Positions 43,184 through 52,070 of a stretch of 64,000 nt of DNA are shown here, piece by piece. The stretch lies in the NCBI RefSeq assembly GCF_927798215.1, contig NZ_CAKMMW010000012.1, forward strand, positions 1 to 64,000. Reading direction: 5' to 3'. The position numbers and the translations under genes are program-made. The notes under the pieces were generated by a model. It searched no databases and was not told where the DNA came from. It was given only the letters and a program-made list of their open reading frames with translations. Source of the stretch: Paenibacillus_E allorhizoplanae (GTDB lineage: Bacteria > Bacillota > Bacilli > Paenibacillales > NBRC-103111). Within the stretch, counting starts at the first letter, position 1. Each line of letters opens with the position of its first letter.

Positions 43184-43853
43184 ATGCAAATCATACAGCG
43201 GAAATGGTTAGGACTTTCTACATTAGCAATTCGTACTGACTAGTATATTGTCAGCTTGCTCTGGAATAACCAATGAGGTTTCCCCAAGCGGCGCGGCAAG
43301 TGCAACAAATGCTGTAAGCAAAGAAGCAATTACGCTTAAAGTTGAAATATTCGATAGAGGTAATGCACCTGCAGGTGCTGGTTCTGTTGAAAATAATTTT
43401 TGGACACAATGGATTCAGAAGAATTTTGGTGATCTAAACAATATTAAGATTCAGTTCATTCCTGTTCCGCGAAATCAAGAGGTTGATAAGCTAAACGTAC
43501 TAATGGCTACTGGCGATGCACCTGATCTTGTATTTACGTATGACTCAACAACCATTAATAACTATGTAAAAAACGGTGGGTTAACGGAGCTAGGGGCGCT
43601 TATTGACCAGAATGGACCCAATCTGAAGAAGTTTCTAGGCCCGGAAGTTCTCTCATATGGCTTATTTAGTGGGAAGCAGTACGTAATCCCTGCCAAGAGA
43701 ACGTTGCAATATACGCAATCATCCTACATTCGTAAGGATTGGTTGGATAAATTAGGCATGCCCGGTCCAGAAAACAACAGAAGATTCTTCATCCGCCACC
43801 AACCACTTGCTTTTACAAAAAAAGTGGTCTATAATTCATTACACGATCGTTGA
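43184..43853 (+). pseudogene. Decayed and truncated paralogue of the LplA-type solute-binding protein
   Basis: AAGGGAG (43170-43176) and ATG 43184 begin a signal peptide (MQIIQRKWLGLSTLAI). One extra base near 43232 brings in a TAG at 43241; the next frame supplies TSILSACSG, the lipobox. From 43290 the protein is almost the same as that at 28.8 kb (KVEIFDRGNAPAGAG to YIRKDWLDKLGMP). A second one-base shift near 43761 (MPVQKTTED in the other frame) is followed by loss of homology about 20 bases on. Some 370 C-terminal residues are missing and no permease genes remain. Confidence 0.9.
43807..43835 (+). promoter_or_regulatory. Promoter of the TetR gene
   Basis: TTGCTT (43807-43812), 17-bp spacer, TATAAT (43830-43835). 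It lies at the broken end of the pseudogene and is directly followed by the palindromic operator. Confidence 0.75.
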
Positions 43854-43858
43854 ATGAA
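43835..43858. promoter_or_regulatory. TetR-type operator 1 (autoregulatory)
   Basis: A 24-bp near-perfect palindrome: left half TTCATTACACGA, right half TCGTTGAATGAA, with two mismatched positions. It overlaps the last base of the -10, so a bound repressor would block initiation. CGTTGAATGAAAT recurs upstream of the next gene. Confidence 0.72.
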
Positions 43859-43881
43859 ATGATGAGAGCGAGATTACATGT

Positions 43882-44505
43882 ATGAAAAGAGTTCCCAAAA
43901 CAAGCCGCGATCATCAGGCTGCCGAACGTAGAGAGCAAATCTTACTTGGTGCGAAGCAACTGTTTGCGGAGCATGGCTATCACGGGACGTCGATTCGCGC
44001 AATGAATAAGCATATCGGGATCACAGATGGCTTGTTGTATCACTATTTTCCAGGAGGAAAGCAGGAGATACTAGAGACCATTTTCCATGAGGCTCAGAAA
44101 GATCGCATGGAGCTGATGGATCAGTTGATTAAAGGGATTCATCCAGGTCAGCCGTTGGAAGAAGCCTTATATCTGTTTATCTCAAGATTGGTGGGTACCC
44201 TCATAGGGGATCCGGATTTTATAAAAATTATGCTGCGTGATTCAGATAATATCTTATCTGAGGATAAGAATTTTATGACCCAGCTAATCATGCAGCGCCA
44301 CCAGGCGTTAACGGAAGCTCTGACGAAAAGAGCTGAGGCTGGAGAAATCCGAGAGATGGACTTCCGCTTAGCTGCCAAACAAGTTATTTCCGTGGGTATG
44401 ATGGCCGTTCTCGGACAATTCACAGCAGTGAATATGATAGAAACCGATGTCGATAGTTATTTGAAAAATATGGTCGCTTTCACCGTATCACTTTGGAGAA
44501 AGTGA
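43882..44505 (+). CDS. TetR-family transcriptional repressor
   Basis: The 207-residue protein has an N-terminal helix-turn-helix (about 15-62; REQILLGAKQLFAEHGYHGTSIRAMNKHIGITDGLLYHYF) and an alpha-helical ligand domain. Ribosome binding site is weak (GAGAGCGAG). It lies 74 bases before an ABC-2-like membrane gene whose promoter region carries a second copy of the palindrome, so it probably represses itself and that gene until a toxic compound binds. Confidence 0.9.
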   Translation: MKRVPKTSRDHQAAERREQILLGAKQLFAEHGYHGTSIRAMNKHIGITDGLLYHYFPGGKQEILETIFHEAQKDRMELMDQLIKGIHPGQPLEEALYLFISRLVGTLIGDPDFIKIMLRDSDNILSEDKNFMTQLIMQRHQALTEALTKRAEAGEIREMDFRLAAKQVISVGMMAVLGQFTAVNMIETDVDSYLKNMVAFTVSLWRK

Positions 44506-44518
44506 TTCTTTTTTAGTA

Positions 44519-44546
44519 ATTTCGTTCACACAACGTTGAATGAAAT
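44519..44546. promoter_or_regulatory. TetR-type operator 2 (target gene)
   Basis: Half-sites ATTTCGTTCACACA and ACGTTGAATGAAAT form an imperfect 28-bp palindrome. The right half is the same CGTTGAATGAAAT as in operator 1. It overlaps a possible promoter, TTCACA (44525) - 17 bp - TATGAA (44548). Confidence 0.65.
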
Positions 44547-44579
44547 ATATGAAATTATGAATCTGAGGGGGCATTTACT

Positions 44580-45785
44580 ATGAATCATTTTTTTAAACAG
44601 AAACATCCTTATTTAGCTATCATTGTTGTTTTTCTTGTTATTCTTCTATTAGGGATTGCGCAACTCGGCTCTACTGTGAATCCAACGCCTAAGAATCTGC
44701 CTGTTCTTCTTGTTCAAATGGATGCAGGTGAGAAGCTACCAACCGGGCAAGAAATGAATTTCGGTAAGCTGATTCAGGAGAAAATAACTGCTGCCCCAGC
44801 ACAAGCTGACACCGTATCTCCACTCAAATGGACGACTTTAGCCAGTGAACAAGAAGCGATCGATGCGATGGATCGAGAGCAAGCCTACGCGGCGATCATC
44901 ATTCCGGCAGACTTTAGCCATAAGCTGGCTAGTTTATTATCCCCTGCGCCGCAGGCATCATCCTTAACACTTTATATAAACCAAGGGATGAATAACACCG
45001 CAGCTACCATGGCGAACGGCGTGCTGAGCCAGATCCTTAATGGCGTTAACGGTCAAGTGAGAGAGCAACTATTAGCACAAGTTAGTCAAAAAGGCGGCAC
45101 TCTCACCGTTGATCAAACCAAAGCGTTCGCCTCACCAATCGTCGTTACAAGCAAGAACATTAATGCCGTTGGCACGAACAGCGCGAATGGGAACGCACCT
45201 GTTGTGTTGACTCAGCTTGCTTGGTTTGGAGCTATGGTGACAACCTTATTCCTCTTCATGGCTGCTGGCAAAGCAACACAAACAGGCTCACGCTCGCATC
45301 GCTTCGGTATTCAAGTTTCGCAATTGCTTAGTGGTGTTGTCATCACTGCAGCTTCTGCGGCCAGTATTCTACTTGTAGCAGGACAATGGTTGGGCTTAAC
45401 CATCCCCAATTATTGGGAGATGGGGTTATTCCTTACTTTTGTAGGTTTTGCCTTCTTCCTGTTGCAAACGGCCGTTGTCAGCTGGCTTGGTTTAAAAGGT
45501 GTACCGCTGTTTGTGCTCGTGTTCTTCTTCGGCGCACCCGTGCTTTCTCTGCCAGTCGAATTATTACCAACATTCAGCCAAGACTGGCTGTACTCGTGGC
45601 TGCCGCTTCGTTTCGCTGCGGAAGGACTTCGTGATTTGTTCTACTTCCGTCAGAACTTGAATTTGAGTAGTCCGATGTGGACGTTAGGTATCATTGGTGT
45701 CATGGCTATCGTGGTTATTTTCTTATCTCTGTTGAAAAAGCACGAGCAACCAGCAGTTAAGGTAGAGGCATCTCGATCGATGTAA
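44580..45785 (+). CDS. ABC-2/YhgE-Pip-like membrane protein (DUF3533-like)
   Basis: A 401-residue protein with one N-terminal helix (YLAIIVVFLVILLLGIAQL), a large extracytoplasmic domain (about 35-205; substrate side unknown) and a C-terminal block of about five to six helices. This topology is that of ABC-2-type exporter permeases and YhgE/Pip proteins. No ATPase is next to it. Control by the adjacent TetR protein suggests drug or toxin response. GAGGGGG lies about 8 bases before the ATG. Confidence 0.75.
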   Translation: MNHFFKQKHPYLAIIVVFLVILLLGIAQLGSTVNPTPKNLPVLLVQMDAGEKLPTGQEMNFGKLIQEKITAAPAQADTVSPLKWTTLASEQEAIDAMDREQAYAAIIIPADFSHKLASLLSPAPQASSLTLYINQGMNNTAATMANGVLSQILNGVNGQVREQLLAQVSQKGGTLTVDQTKAFASPIVVTSKNINAVGTNSANGNAPVVLTQLAWFGAMVTTLFLFMAAGKATQTGSRSHRFGIQVSQLLSGVVITAASAASILLVAGQWLGLTIPNYWEMGLFLTFVGFAFFLLQTAVVSWLGLKGVPLFVLVFFFGAPVLSLPVELLPTFSQDWLYSWLPLRFAAEGLRDLFYFRQNLNLSSPMWTLGIIGVMAIVVIFLSLLKKHEQPAVKVEASRSM

Positions 45786-45898
45786 CACAGGATTACTGAT
45801 GTAGATACAACAGAAAAGGAGTTGCGGCGAAGGAGGGTCACCTCCCAGCATCCCCTTACGTTCCTTATCCAGTGGCCAATACGAGGGCCGATGGCAAT

Positions 45899-45934
45899 AA
45901 GCCTCCAACCTGACACCCAGGTACGGAGGCTTTT
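45899..45934. terminator. Terminator between convergent ABC-2-like and bceS genes
   Basis: AAGCCTCC (45899-45906) pairs with GGAGGCTT (45925-45932); inner bases AACCTG and CAGGT extend the stem. TTTT follows on the plus strand. Confidence 0.8.
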
Positions 45935-45958
45935 CGCTATGTCGTCTTTTTATAAACA

Positions 45959-46993
45959 TCAACGCAAATCATTATAATGCTGCATCTTCATGAAGTGAAT
46001 GGTGACCGCAGTCCCCTGGCCAACCGTTCCGGTAATCGACAGATCATGACCAAGTTTCAGCGCCATTTGTTTGGCTAAGTAGAGCCCCATTCCTGTGGAG
46101 CGGCTGTGTGTTCGGCCATTTTTCCCCGTGAAGCCTTTATCGAACACGCGACCTAGATCAGCGGGATCAATCCCTATCCCTGTATCTTTAATAATCAACC
46201 GCTTCTCAGAGTCGGTTTCCTCGGAACGGAAGGTGATACTGCCGCCATTGTCGGTGTAGGTCAAGGCATTCGCCACGATCTGATTCACGATGTATCCCAG
46301 CCACTTGCTGTCACTATTCACATGGTGAGTAAGGTTTTCCATATCCGGACGTATCCGTTTGGCAATAAACAGCTTGGCCACCTTTTTAACACTATCCTTC
46401 ACAAGGGTGATCAGTGACAACTCTGAGATGAAATAATCTCTGGAAAAAGAGTCAATACGCGAGTAGTAGAGCGCTTGCTCGACATAACTATCGATCTTGC
46501 TAAGCTCGTCTTCGAGCTTGTCTACGAGGTATTCCGCGGTTTTGCCAGCGCGGTTCTCCATAATGAGACGGCTGGCTGCGATAGGCAGCTTCACTTCATG
46601 GATCCAGGAGAGGATGAATTCCTGATGATTCCGGATCTCCGCTTGCAGGAGATGCGTTTCGTTGGCTTGATCCTTAGACAGCTGAGTTAACAGCTGTAGA
46701 TAGAGCTCTTGCTCATTGGTTTGAGGCTCGGGCATCGCCGCGATGGCCCAATCTTGATGTTGGTTTTTGCCAAGAAACTCATTCAGCTCCTTGTAGAAGG
46801 ACTTCCGATAGAAGTAGCCAAAGATTATATATAGGGCTGCGAATAGAAAACAGCCTGCATTCGTGTAGGCGATATTATTAAGGGCGGCCTGCCCTTTTAC
46901 ACTGACAAGCATAATCATTGAAATGAATAGCATCGTCACCGCATACATCCCTATGAAATATCGTTTATCCTTCAAATAAGAGAGAAAGCTCAT
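45959..46993 (-). CDS. bceS: Sensor histidine kinase, BceS-like (intramembrane-sensing)
   Basis: The 344-residue protein has two membrane helices near the N-terminus with almost no extracellular loop, typical of BceS kinases that sense through their ABC transporter. The DHp segment FILSWIHEVKLPIA contains the phospho-acceptor His, followed by a HATPase with NALTYTDNGG, DTGIGI and STGMGLYLAK. Its ATG overlaps the regulator's stop by 4 bases. The transporter genes are divergent. Confidence 0.92.
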   Translation of the reverse strand: MSFLSYLKDKRYFIGMYAVTMLFISMIMLVSVKGQAALNNIAYTNAGCFLFAALYIIFGYFYRKSFYKELNEFLGKNQHQDWAIAAMPEPQTNEQELYLQLLTQLSKDQANETHLLQAEIRNHQEFILSWIHEVKLPIAASRLIMENRAGKTAEYLVDKLEDELSKIDSYVEQALYYSRIDSFSRDYFISELSLITLVKDSVKKVAKLFIAKRIRPDMENLTHHVNSDSKWLGYIVNQIVANALTYTDNGGSITFRSEETDSEKRLIIKDTGIGIDPADLGRVFDKGFTGKNGRTHSRSTGMGLYLAKQMALKLGHDLSITGTVGQGTAVTIHFMKMQHYNDLR

Positions 46994-47661
46994 GGGATCA
47001 TGTACCCTTGCCCTTTCTTGGTTGTGATGAAATCATCGCGTCCAAGTTCTGCAAGCTTTTTGCGCAGGCGGGTAATATTAACGGTTAACGTATTGTCGTC
47101 TACGAAGCTTTCATCCTCCCAAAGTCCGCGCATCATCTGCTCTCGGCTGACAATAGCGCCCTGATGTTGCATGAGGATGGTGAGAATTTTGAACTCGTTC
47201 CGGGTAAGCTCTGTTTTCTGATCTCCACAGGCAATGTCACCATCCTTCAAGTTCAGGACGACGCCATTATGAGCCATTACGTTAGCCGATGTTTCCATGT
47301 AGGAGTAGGTTCTGCGCAGCAGGGCATTGATTTTCGCAACGAGGACATCCGTATAGAAAGGTTTCTGGATAAAATCATCGCCACCCATATTCATGGACAT
47401 GACCATATCCATTGGGGTATTACGGGACGAGAGGAAGAGAATCGGTACATTCGAAACTTCTCTGATCTGGCGGCACCAATAGAATCCGTCGTACGCCGGT
47501 AAATTAATGTCCATCAGCACGAGGTGGGGATTTTCGCTCACATAAACGGTGAGCACGGCGTCGAATTGCTCGATAATGACCGTTTCAAACCCCCAGCGAC
47601 CCAGTGCTTCAGCCACCGTATCCCGTATCGTTTTATCATCTTCCACGATCATAATTTTCAC
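46990..47661 (-). CDS. bceR: Response regulator, BceR-like (OmpR family)
   Basis: The 223-residue regulator has a receiver domain (KIMIVEDDKTIRD; phospho-Asp in VLMDINLPAYDG) and a winged-helix DNA-binding domain ending TTKKGQGYMIP. GTG 47661 is chosen with AAGGAGG (47674-47680) upstream; the frame opens further up at 47733 and would add 24 unrelated residues. It is predicted to activate the divergent bceAB genes through the box at 47733. Confidence 0.92.
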   Translation of the reverse strand: MKIMIVEDDKTIRDTVAEALGRWGFETVIIEQFDAVLTVYVSENPHLVLMDINLPAYDGFYWCRQIREVSNVPILFLSSRNTPMDMVMSMNMGGDDFIQKPFYTDVLVAKINALLRRTYSYMETSANVMAHNGVVLNLKDGDIACGDQKTELTRNEFKILTILMQHQGAIVSREQMMRGLWEDESFVDDNTLTVNITRLRKKLAELGRDDFITTKKGQGYMIP

Positions 47662-47732
47662 AGACAGTCGATGCCTCCTTAAGGAACGAATGAGCCGATT
47701 ATACCACTTCACCAGAAATGGTAGCATAATCA

Positions 47733-47746
47733 TGACAAAATTGTAA
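47733..47746 (+). promoter_or_regulatory. BceR-type operator upstream of bceAB
   Basis: TGACA-AAAT-TGTAA is an exact match to the TnACA-N4-TGTAA box described for BceR-like regulators. The sequence TTGTAAGGTAAC (47741) is repeated as TTGTAAGTTACT (47762), 21 bases further on, that is, two helix turns. Confidence 0.75.
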
Positions 47747-47761
47747 GGTAACGCAGAGGAG

Positions 47762-47789
47762 TTGTAAGTTACTTCGATGGTTGCATAAT
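47762..47789 (+). promoter_or_regulatory. Promoter of bceAB
   Basis: TTGTAA (47762-47767), 16-bp spacer, CATAAT (47784-47789). The BceR-type box lies 15 bp upstream of the -35, a suitable position for activation. Confidence 0.65.
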
Positions 47790-47851
47790 CCCGAAGATAG
47801 TAGGATAGAGGTATCAGGAATTAAACCATGTATATTGGAGGAATAACCGAT

Positions 47852-48619
47852 ATGAAAACGATCGTTGAAGCAAAACAACTGAAGAAAGTATACGGTACCA
47901 AAGGAAATGTATTTACAGCGCTGAAAGATATCGATTTAACCATTGCCCAAGGCGAATTTGTTGGCATTATGGGACCGTCTGGATCGGGCAAAACGACACT
48001 GCTGAACATGTTAGCCACGATCGATCAGCCAACCTCTGGGGAAATCATCGTTGACGGGATTAGTCTTATGAAGATGAAGGAGGCAGAGCTGGCGAACTTT
48101 CGCCGCGACAAGCTGGGCTTTATTTTTCAGGACTATAACTTGCTCGATACGTTGACTGTGAAAGAGAACATCATTCTCCCGCTTGCCTTAGCAAGAATGA
48201 ATGTGGCTGAATTGGAGCGCCGCGTAGATGTGATCAGCAAGAAGTTCGGCATCGATCCCTTGCTGGATAAGTACCCATACCAAATTTCGGGCGGGCAAAA
48301 GCAGCGAACAGCCGCATGCCGCGCCATCGTGTCAAACCCCAGTCTCGTACTGGCCGATGAGCCAACAGGGGCACTGGATTCCAAGTCTGCGACAGAACTT
48401 CTTGAAAGCTTGCAGAGCTTGAATGTGCAGGATAAATCAACCATTCTCATCGTGACGCATGATGCTTTTGCAGCTAGCTATTGTACACGTGTTGTCTTTA
48501 TTAAAGATGGTCAATTATTTACGGAGTTAAATAAGGGGAACGCTTCGCGCAAGGAATTTTTCAACAAAGTCATGGATGTGCTCTCGGTGCTAGGGGGTGG
48601 GGCAAGTGACCTTATTTAG
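47852..48619 (+). CDS. bceA: Bacitracin/antimicrobial-peptide ABC transporter ATPase, BceA-like
   Basis: The 255-residue ATPase has Walker A GPSGSGKTT, signature motif ISGGQKQR, Walker B LVLADEPTGALDSKS and H-loop VTHD. It belongs to the MacB/LolD-like group that removes peptide antibiotics from lipid II-cycle targets. ATG 47852 is chosen for GGAGG at 47837-47841; an upstream in-frame ATG at 47828 is less likely. The next gene begins inside its 3' end. Confidence 0.93.
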   Translation: MKTIVEAKQLKKVYGTKGNVFTALKDIDLTIAQGEFVGIMGPSGSGKTTLLNMLATIDQPTSGEIIVDGISLMKMKEAELANFRRDKLGFIFQDYNLLDTLTVKENIILPLALARMNVAELERRVDVISKKFGIDPLLDKYPYQISGGQKQRTAACRAIVSNPSLVLADEPTGALDSKSATELLESLQSLNVQDKSTILIVTHDAFAASYCTRVVFIKDGQLFTELNKGNASRKEFFNKVMDVLSVLGGGASDLI

Positions 48620-50531
48620 TCTGGCTAGAAGGAATGTCATCGGTAATTTGAAAAATTATTTGATCTATTTCATCTCGATGATTTTCAGTGTCGTGATTTA
48701 CTATACGTTTGTTTCTTTGCGCTACAGTGAGGAGATTGCGGCGAATATGCAGAAATGGGAGGGCATGAAGTCCGTTTTCACACAAGCGTCAATCGTGCTC
48801 ATCCTGTTCGTTGCGGCGTTTATCTGGTATTCCAACTCGTTTTTCACTAAAAAGCGAAAGAAGGAAGTAGGCTTGTACGCTTTGCTTGGCGTGAGGAAGC
48901 GTAAGATTGGCACTATGTTATTTTATGAAAATATGATGATGGGCATTGGCGCCGTTGCAGTTGGTATCGTGCTGGGGACACTACTGTCCAAGCTGTTTGC
49001 AATGATGTTCCTCAAATTGTTGGATTCAGCCGTTGAAGTCAGCTTCAGTATTTCCTCTGAGGCGATTGTGAACACACTGATCGTATTTGCCATCATTATC
49101 GTGGTCACTTCAATCCATAGCTACCGATTAATCTATCGCTTTCAGCTCGTGGAATTGTTCAAAGCAGAGCAAGAGGGGGAGCAGGTTCCGAAGCCATCGG
49201 CTTTGTCAGCGGTTTTGGCTGTTGCGTTATTGATTATCGGCTATTGGACGGTGTTCCAGCCTATGACGACTTCTGCCCAAATGGGACGGAACTTCCTCAT
49301 TATCTTCGGCACCTTGATCGCCGGCACTTATCTGCTATTTCGGTATGCACTCATTTATATCTTGAAAATCGCTCAAAAGACGAAGTCTCGCTACTATAAA
49401 GGCATGAACATGATCTCCACAGCGCAATTGATTTATCGTATTCGAGGCAATACGCGAATGTTCACGATGATTGCGCTGCTCAGCGCACTAACGCTTTGTG
49501 CGGTTACGGTAGGCTCAAGCGCCTATTTCACGATCACCAAAGCAGCAGAGGAGGAAGCACCCTTCAGCTACATGCACATTTCACAAGGAGCAAGCTTCGA
49601 TGGGCAAGTTAGCGCTATATTAGAGCAGGATAAAGAACATCCAATCGAAGCTAAGCTGGATGTCCCTATTATCCGAGTTACGGCTGACGTGACGAATTTC
49701 TACTATCATCCATCAAGTCATTCGCCAAGTTCCGTTCCAATCAAGCTGGTGTCAGCCTCCATGTATAATCGTATCTCAGAGACGTTAGACAGAGAGGGTC
49801 AAGTGGTACTCCAAGATCAAGATATCGCGGTCATTCAGCCGAGATATTCGACGTTTACCCTGAATGAAGTGAAGGGAGATACGATTTCTTTCAATGCTCA
49901 GGCAGGCAAGCAAACGCTAACTGTTCAGCAGATAATCGTAGGAAGAATACTGCCATGGAGCTTCCCTGATCTCGTCTTCATCGTCAGTGATACCCTGTAT
50001 GCCAAGCTGCTCCCAGGATCAGAAGAAGTGACGTACAAAGGGTATGTCGTCAAGAATCAAGGGTCAACGAAGCTGACCTCAAATACCCTGATGAAGCTGA
50101 AAACCGATCAGAACGGGTTTTCCTCCTACTATTATCAATATCGCCAAAACATGGAGTCCGCTGGCATGGATATCTTCACGCTGGGCTTCTTAGGACTTGT
50201 CTTCCTAGCCGCGACAGGCTGTATGATTTACTTCAAACAGCTGACGGATGCGAACGAGGATAAAGAGCGCTATGCAATGCTTCGCAAAATCGGTGTAAGC
50301 CGCAAAGAAATTAGAACGACGATCGCCAAACAGACCTTGTTCGTGTTCATGCTGCCTCTGCTGCTAGGTGTTGTGCACAGCATCATGGTTCTCAAAGCGC
50401 TAACGACGATCCAGTTGATCAGCGGAGAGATCCTAATCCCGGTGATTACGACGACGATCCTTTATGCAGCTATTTATTTCTGCTACTTCGTGCTATGTCT
50501 CGGAGCCTCGAACCGTATCGTCAGCAGGTAA
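48606..50531 (+). CDS. bceB: Bacitracin/antimicrobial-peptide ABC transporter permease, BceB-like
   Basis: The 641-residue permease has about ten helices (one, then three, two, one and three in groups) and a large extracellular domain (about 310-510), the BceB layout in which this domain detects the peptide. GTG 48606 (MTLFSLARRNV) is chosen as typical of the family and follows AGGGGGTGGGG; GTG 48597 is an alternative. It overlaps bceA by 14 bases. Its last 39 bases overlap the end of the convergent kinase gene. Confidence 0.92.
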   Translation: MTLFSLARRNVIGNLKNYLIYFISMIFSVVIYYTFVSLRYSEEIAANMQKWEGMKSVFTQASIVLILFVAAFIWYSNSFFTKKRKKEVGLYALLGVRKRKIGTMLFYENMMMGIGAVAVGIVLGTLLSKLFAMMFLKLLDSAVEVSFSISSEAIVNTLIVFAIIIVVTSIHSYRLIYRFQLVELFKAEQEGEQVPKPSALSAVLAVALLIIGYWTVFQPMTTSAQMGRNFLIIFGTLIAGTYLLFRYALIYILKIAQKTKSRYYKGMNMISTAQLIYRIRGNTRMFTMIALLSALTLCAVTVGSSAYFTITKAAEEEAPFSYMHISQGASFDGQVSAILEQDKEHPIEAKLDVPIIRVTADVTNFYYHPSSHSPSSVPIKLVSASMYNRISETLDREGQVVLQDQDIAVIQPRYSTFTLNEVKGDTISFNAQAGKQTLTVQQIIVGRILPWSFPDLVFIVSDTLYAKLLPGSEEVTYKGYVVKNQGSTKLTSNTLMKLKTDQNGFSSYYYQYRQNMESAGMDIFTLGFLGLVFLAATGCMIYFKQLTDANEDKERYAMLRKIGVSRKEIRTTIAKQTLFVFMLPLLLGVVHSIMVLKALTTIQLISGEILIPVITTTILYAAIYFCYFVLCLGASNRIVSR

Positions 50532-52070
50532 AATGGTGAACGTGACGCCATCATGTTCATTCTTAGCCTGAACGCTCATCGCGTGATGATCCATAATTTG
50601 TTTCACGATGGCTAAGCCGAGTCCGAACTGACCCTTGCCGCCGGTACGGAAAGGTTCGAACAGATTATCCGCGATTGTCTCATCGAGCAGCGGACCGTCG
50701 TTACTCATCTGAATGTCAAAATGAGGAGCAGGGCTCATACGGATCCGAATGCAAGTCTCGGCGTAACGAAGCTGATTATCGAGCATGTTTTCCAAAGCGA
50801 TCTTCCATTGTTCCTGATCTCCCAGGAGCGTGTGAGGAGCTAAGTTCAGTTCCCAAGTGATCTCAGGACGTTTATAGCGGAGTCGTTCTACAACATCTTC
50901 GATAACTGCTTTGATTTCAAAAGCATGGAAAGGCTTCTCTTTGGCCGTAAAATAATTCAATTTGTTCAGCAATAACAGATCGCGGATGCGCTTCTCCAGG
51001 CGTTCGCCCTCTTTCATAATGACACCTAAACTTGCACTTAACGTGCCTTTCGGAAAAACACCGTCCTGAATGGATTGCGCATAACTGCGGATCACCATGA
51101 CCGGTGTTTTTAGTTCGTGCGACGTATGCTGCAGAAAGAATTGCTGCGCACGATCTTGCTTTACAAGACGCTGCCGCATCCCTTCAATGGCTTTGCCTAG
51201 GCGGCCAATCTCATCTTTACGGCGGCCCGTGTCGATGGGCTCATGCCAATCTCGCTCGGCCATGCGTCCCACATGCTGTTCCATCTGAACGAGGGGACGC
51301 GTGAAATACCGAGCGAGCAGTAAGCAGGGGACCCAGCTGATCACGATAAGGCCAACCATCAATAGGATCAGTCGGACGAACATCGACATGATGAGATCAT
51401 TGCGGTAGTTGCCCCAAGCGTAGGAAACGATAAAGTTAGGCGCTCCTTGGACGATCTCTTTGCGGATGACATAAAAGATACTGTTATTATCAATACTGCG
51501 TGTATACTTGGCAACGGGCTGCATCTGGGCTAGCGCATCTTTCTCCATGGCTGCCATGAATGGCTCTGCGGAATGGAGTGTTGTCGTAGTAGCAGTTGTA
51601 GCTGCTATGGCCTCAGCTGCTTGTGTACCACTGATCGTAAAATGCCGGATGGAAGGGCCGGTCAATGTGCTTTCAAAAGGAGCTGTTATCTGGGCGGAAA
51701 GCTTAGAAACTTCGGTCAATGTGGGAACAGAAGCGCTCGATGAAGCTCCCATTTGCACGATACTGCTTCCCTCGGCATTAGGGACAACTAGAACGCGACT
51801 TCCAAGGGATGGATCGGACCCTGAGATGGTTGTCATGTTCATAGGCTGTGGTGATAGGGGGATAGCAAAAACAGGACTCGCAGCTCTCGTCGCTTCCACT
51901 TGAAGACCACTTTGGGTATCCATCAAAATATTATAAAGCTGCTCGGTGAAAAAGCCCTTTAACGTCCAAGGCAATAATACCGCAAGCAGTGTGAAAATGA
52001 ACAAAGTCAGCGCGGCGAAGGCTCCCCATAATTTCATGGCGAGCGGCCACTGGCCTAGTCGAAGACTCAT
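50493..52070 (-). CDS. Sensor histidine kinase (HAMP-HisKA-HATPase)
   Basis: The 525-residue protein has helix 1 (LWGAFAALTLFIFTLLAVLLPW), an extracellular domain of about 200 residues, helix 2 (LILLMVGLIVISWVPCLLLARYF), HAMP (TRPLVQMEQHVGRMAERDW), HisKA with the phospho-acceptor in HTSHELKTPV, and a HATPase with FGLGLAIVKQIM. Its start overlaps the regulator's stop by 4 bases. Signal unknown; the neighbours suggest envelope stress. Its 3' end overlaps bceB on the other strand. Confidence 0.92.
   Translation of the reverse strand: MSLRLGQWPLAMKLWGAFAALTLFIFTLLAVLLPWTLKGFFTEQLYNILMDTQSGLQVEATRAASPVFAIPLSPQPMNMTTISGSDPSLGSRVLVVPNAEGSSIVQMGASSSASVPTLTEVSKLSAQITAPFESTLTGPSIRHFTISGTQAAEAIAATTATTTTLHSAEPFMAAMEKDALAQMQPVAKYTRSIDNNSIFYVIRKEIVQGAPNFIVSYAWGNYRNDLIMSMFVRLILLMVGLIVISWVPCLLLARYFTRPLVQMEQHVGRMAERDWHEPIDTGRRKDEIGRLGKAIEGMRQRLVKQDRAQQFFLQHTSHELKTPVMVIRSYAQSIQDGVFPKGTLSASLGVIMKEGERLEKRIRDLLLLNKLNYFTAKEKPFHAFEIKAVIEDVVERLRYKRPEITWELNLAPHTLLGDQEQWKIALENMLDNQLRYAETCIRIRMSPAPHFDIQMSNDGPLLDETIADNLFEPFRTGGKGQFGLGLAIVKQIMDHHAMSVQAKNEHDGVTFTILPADDTVRGSET

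Noticed and set aside
43802..43828. Hairpin ACCACTT/AAGTGGT as a terminator of the binding-protein pseudogene
   Set aside because: No T-tract; the same bases form the -35 and spacer of the tetR promoter.
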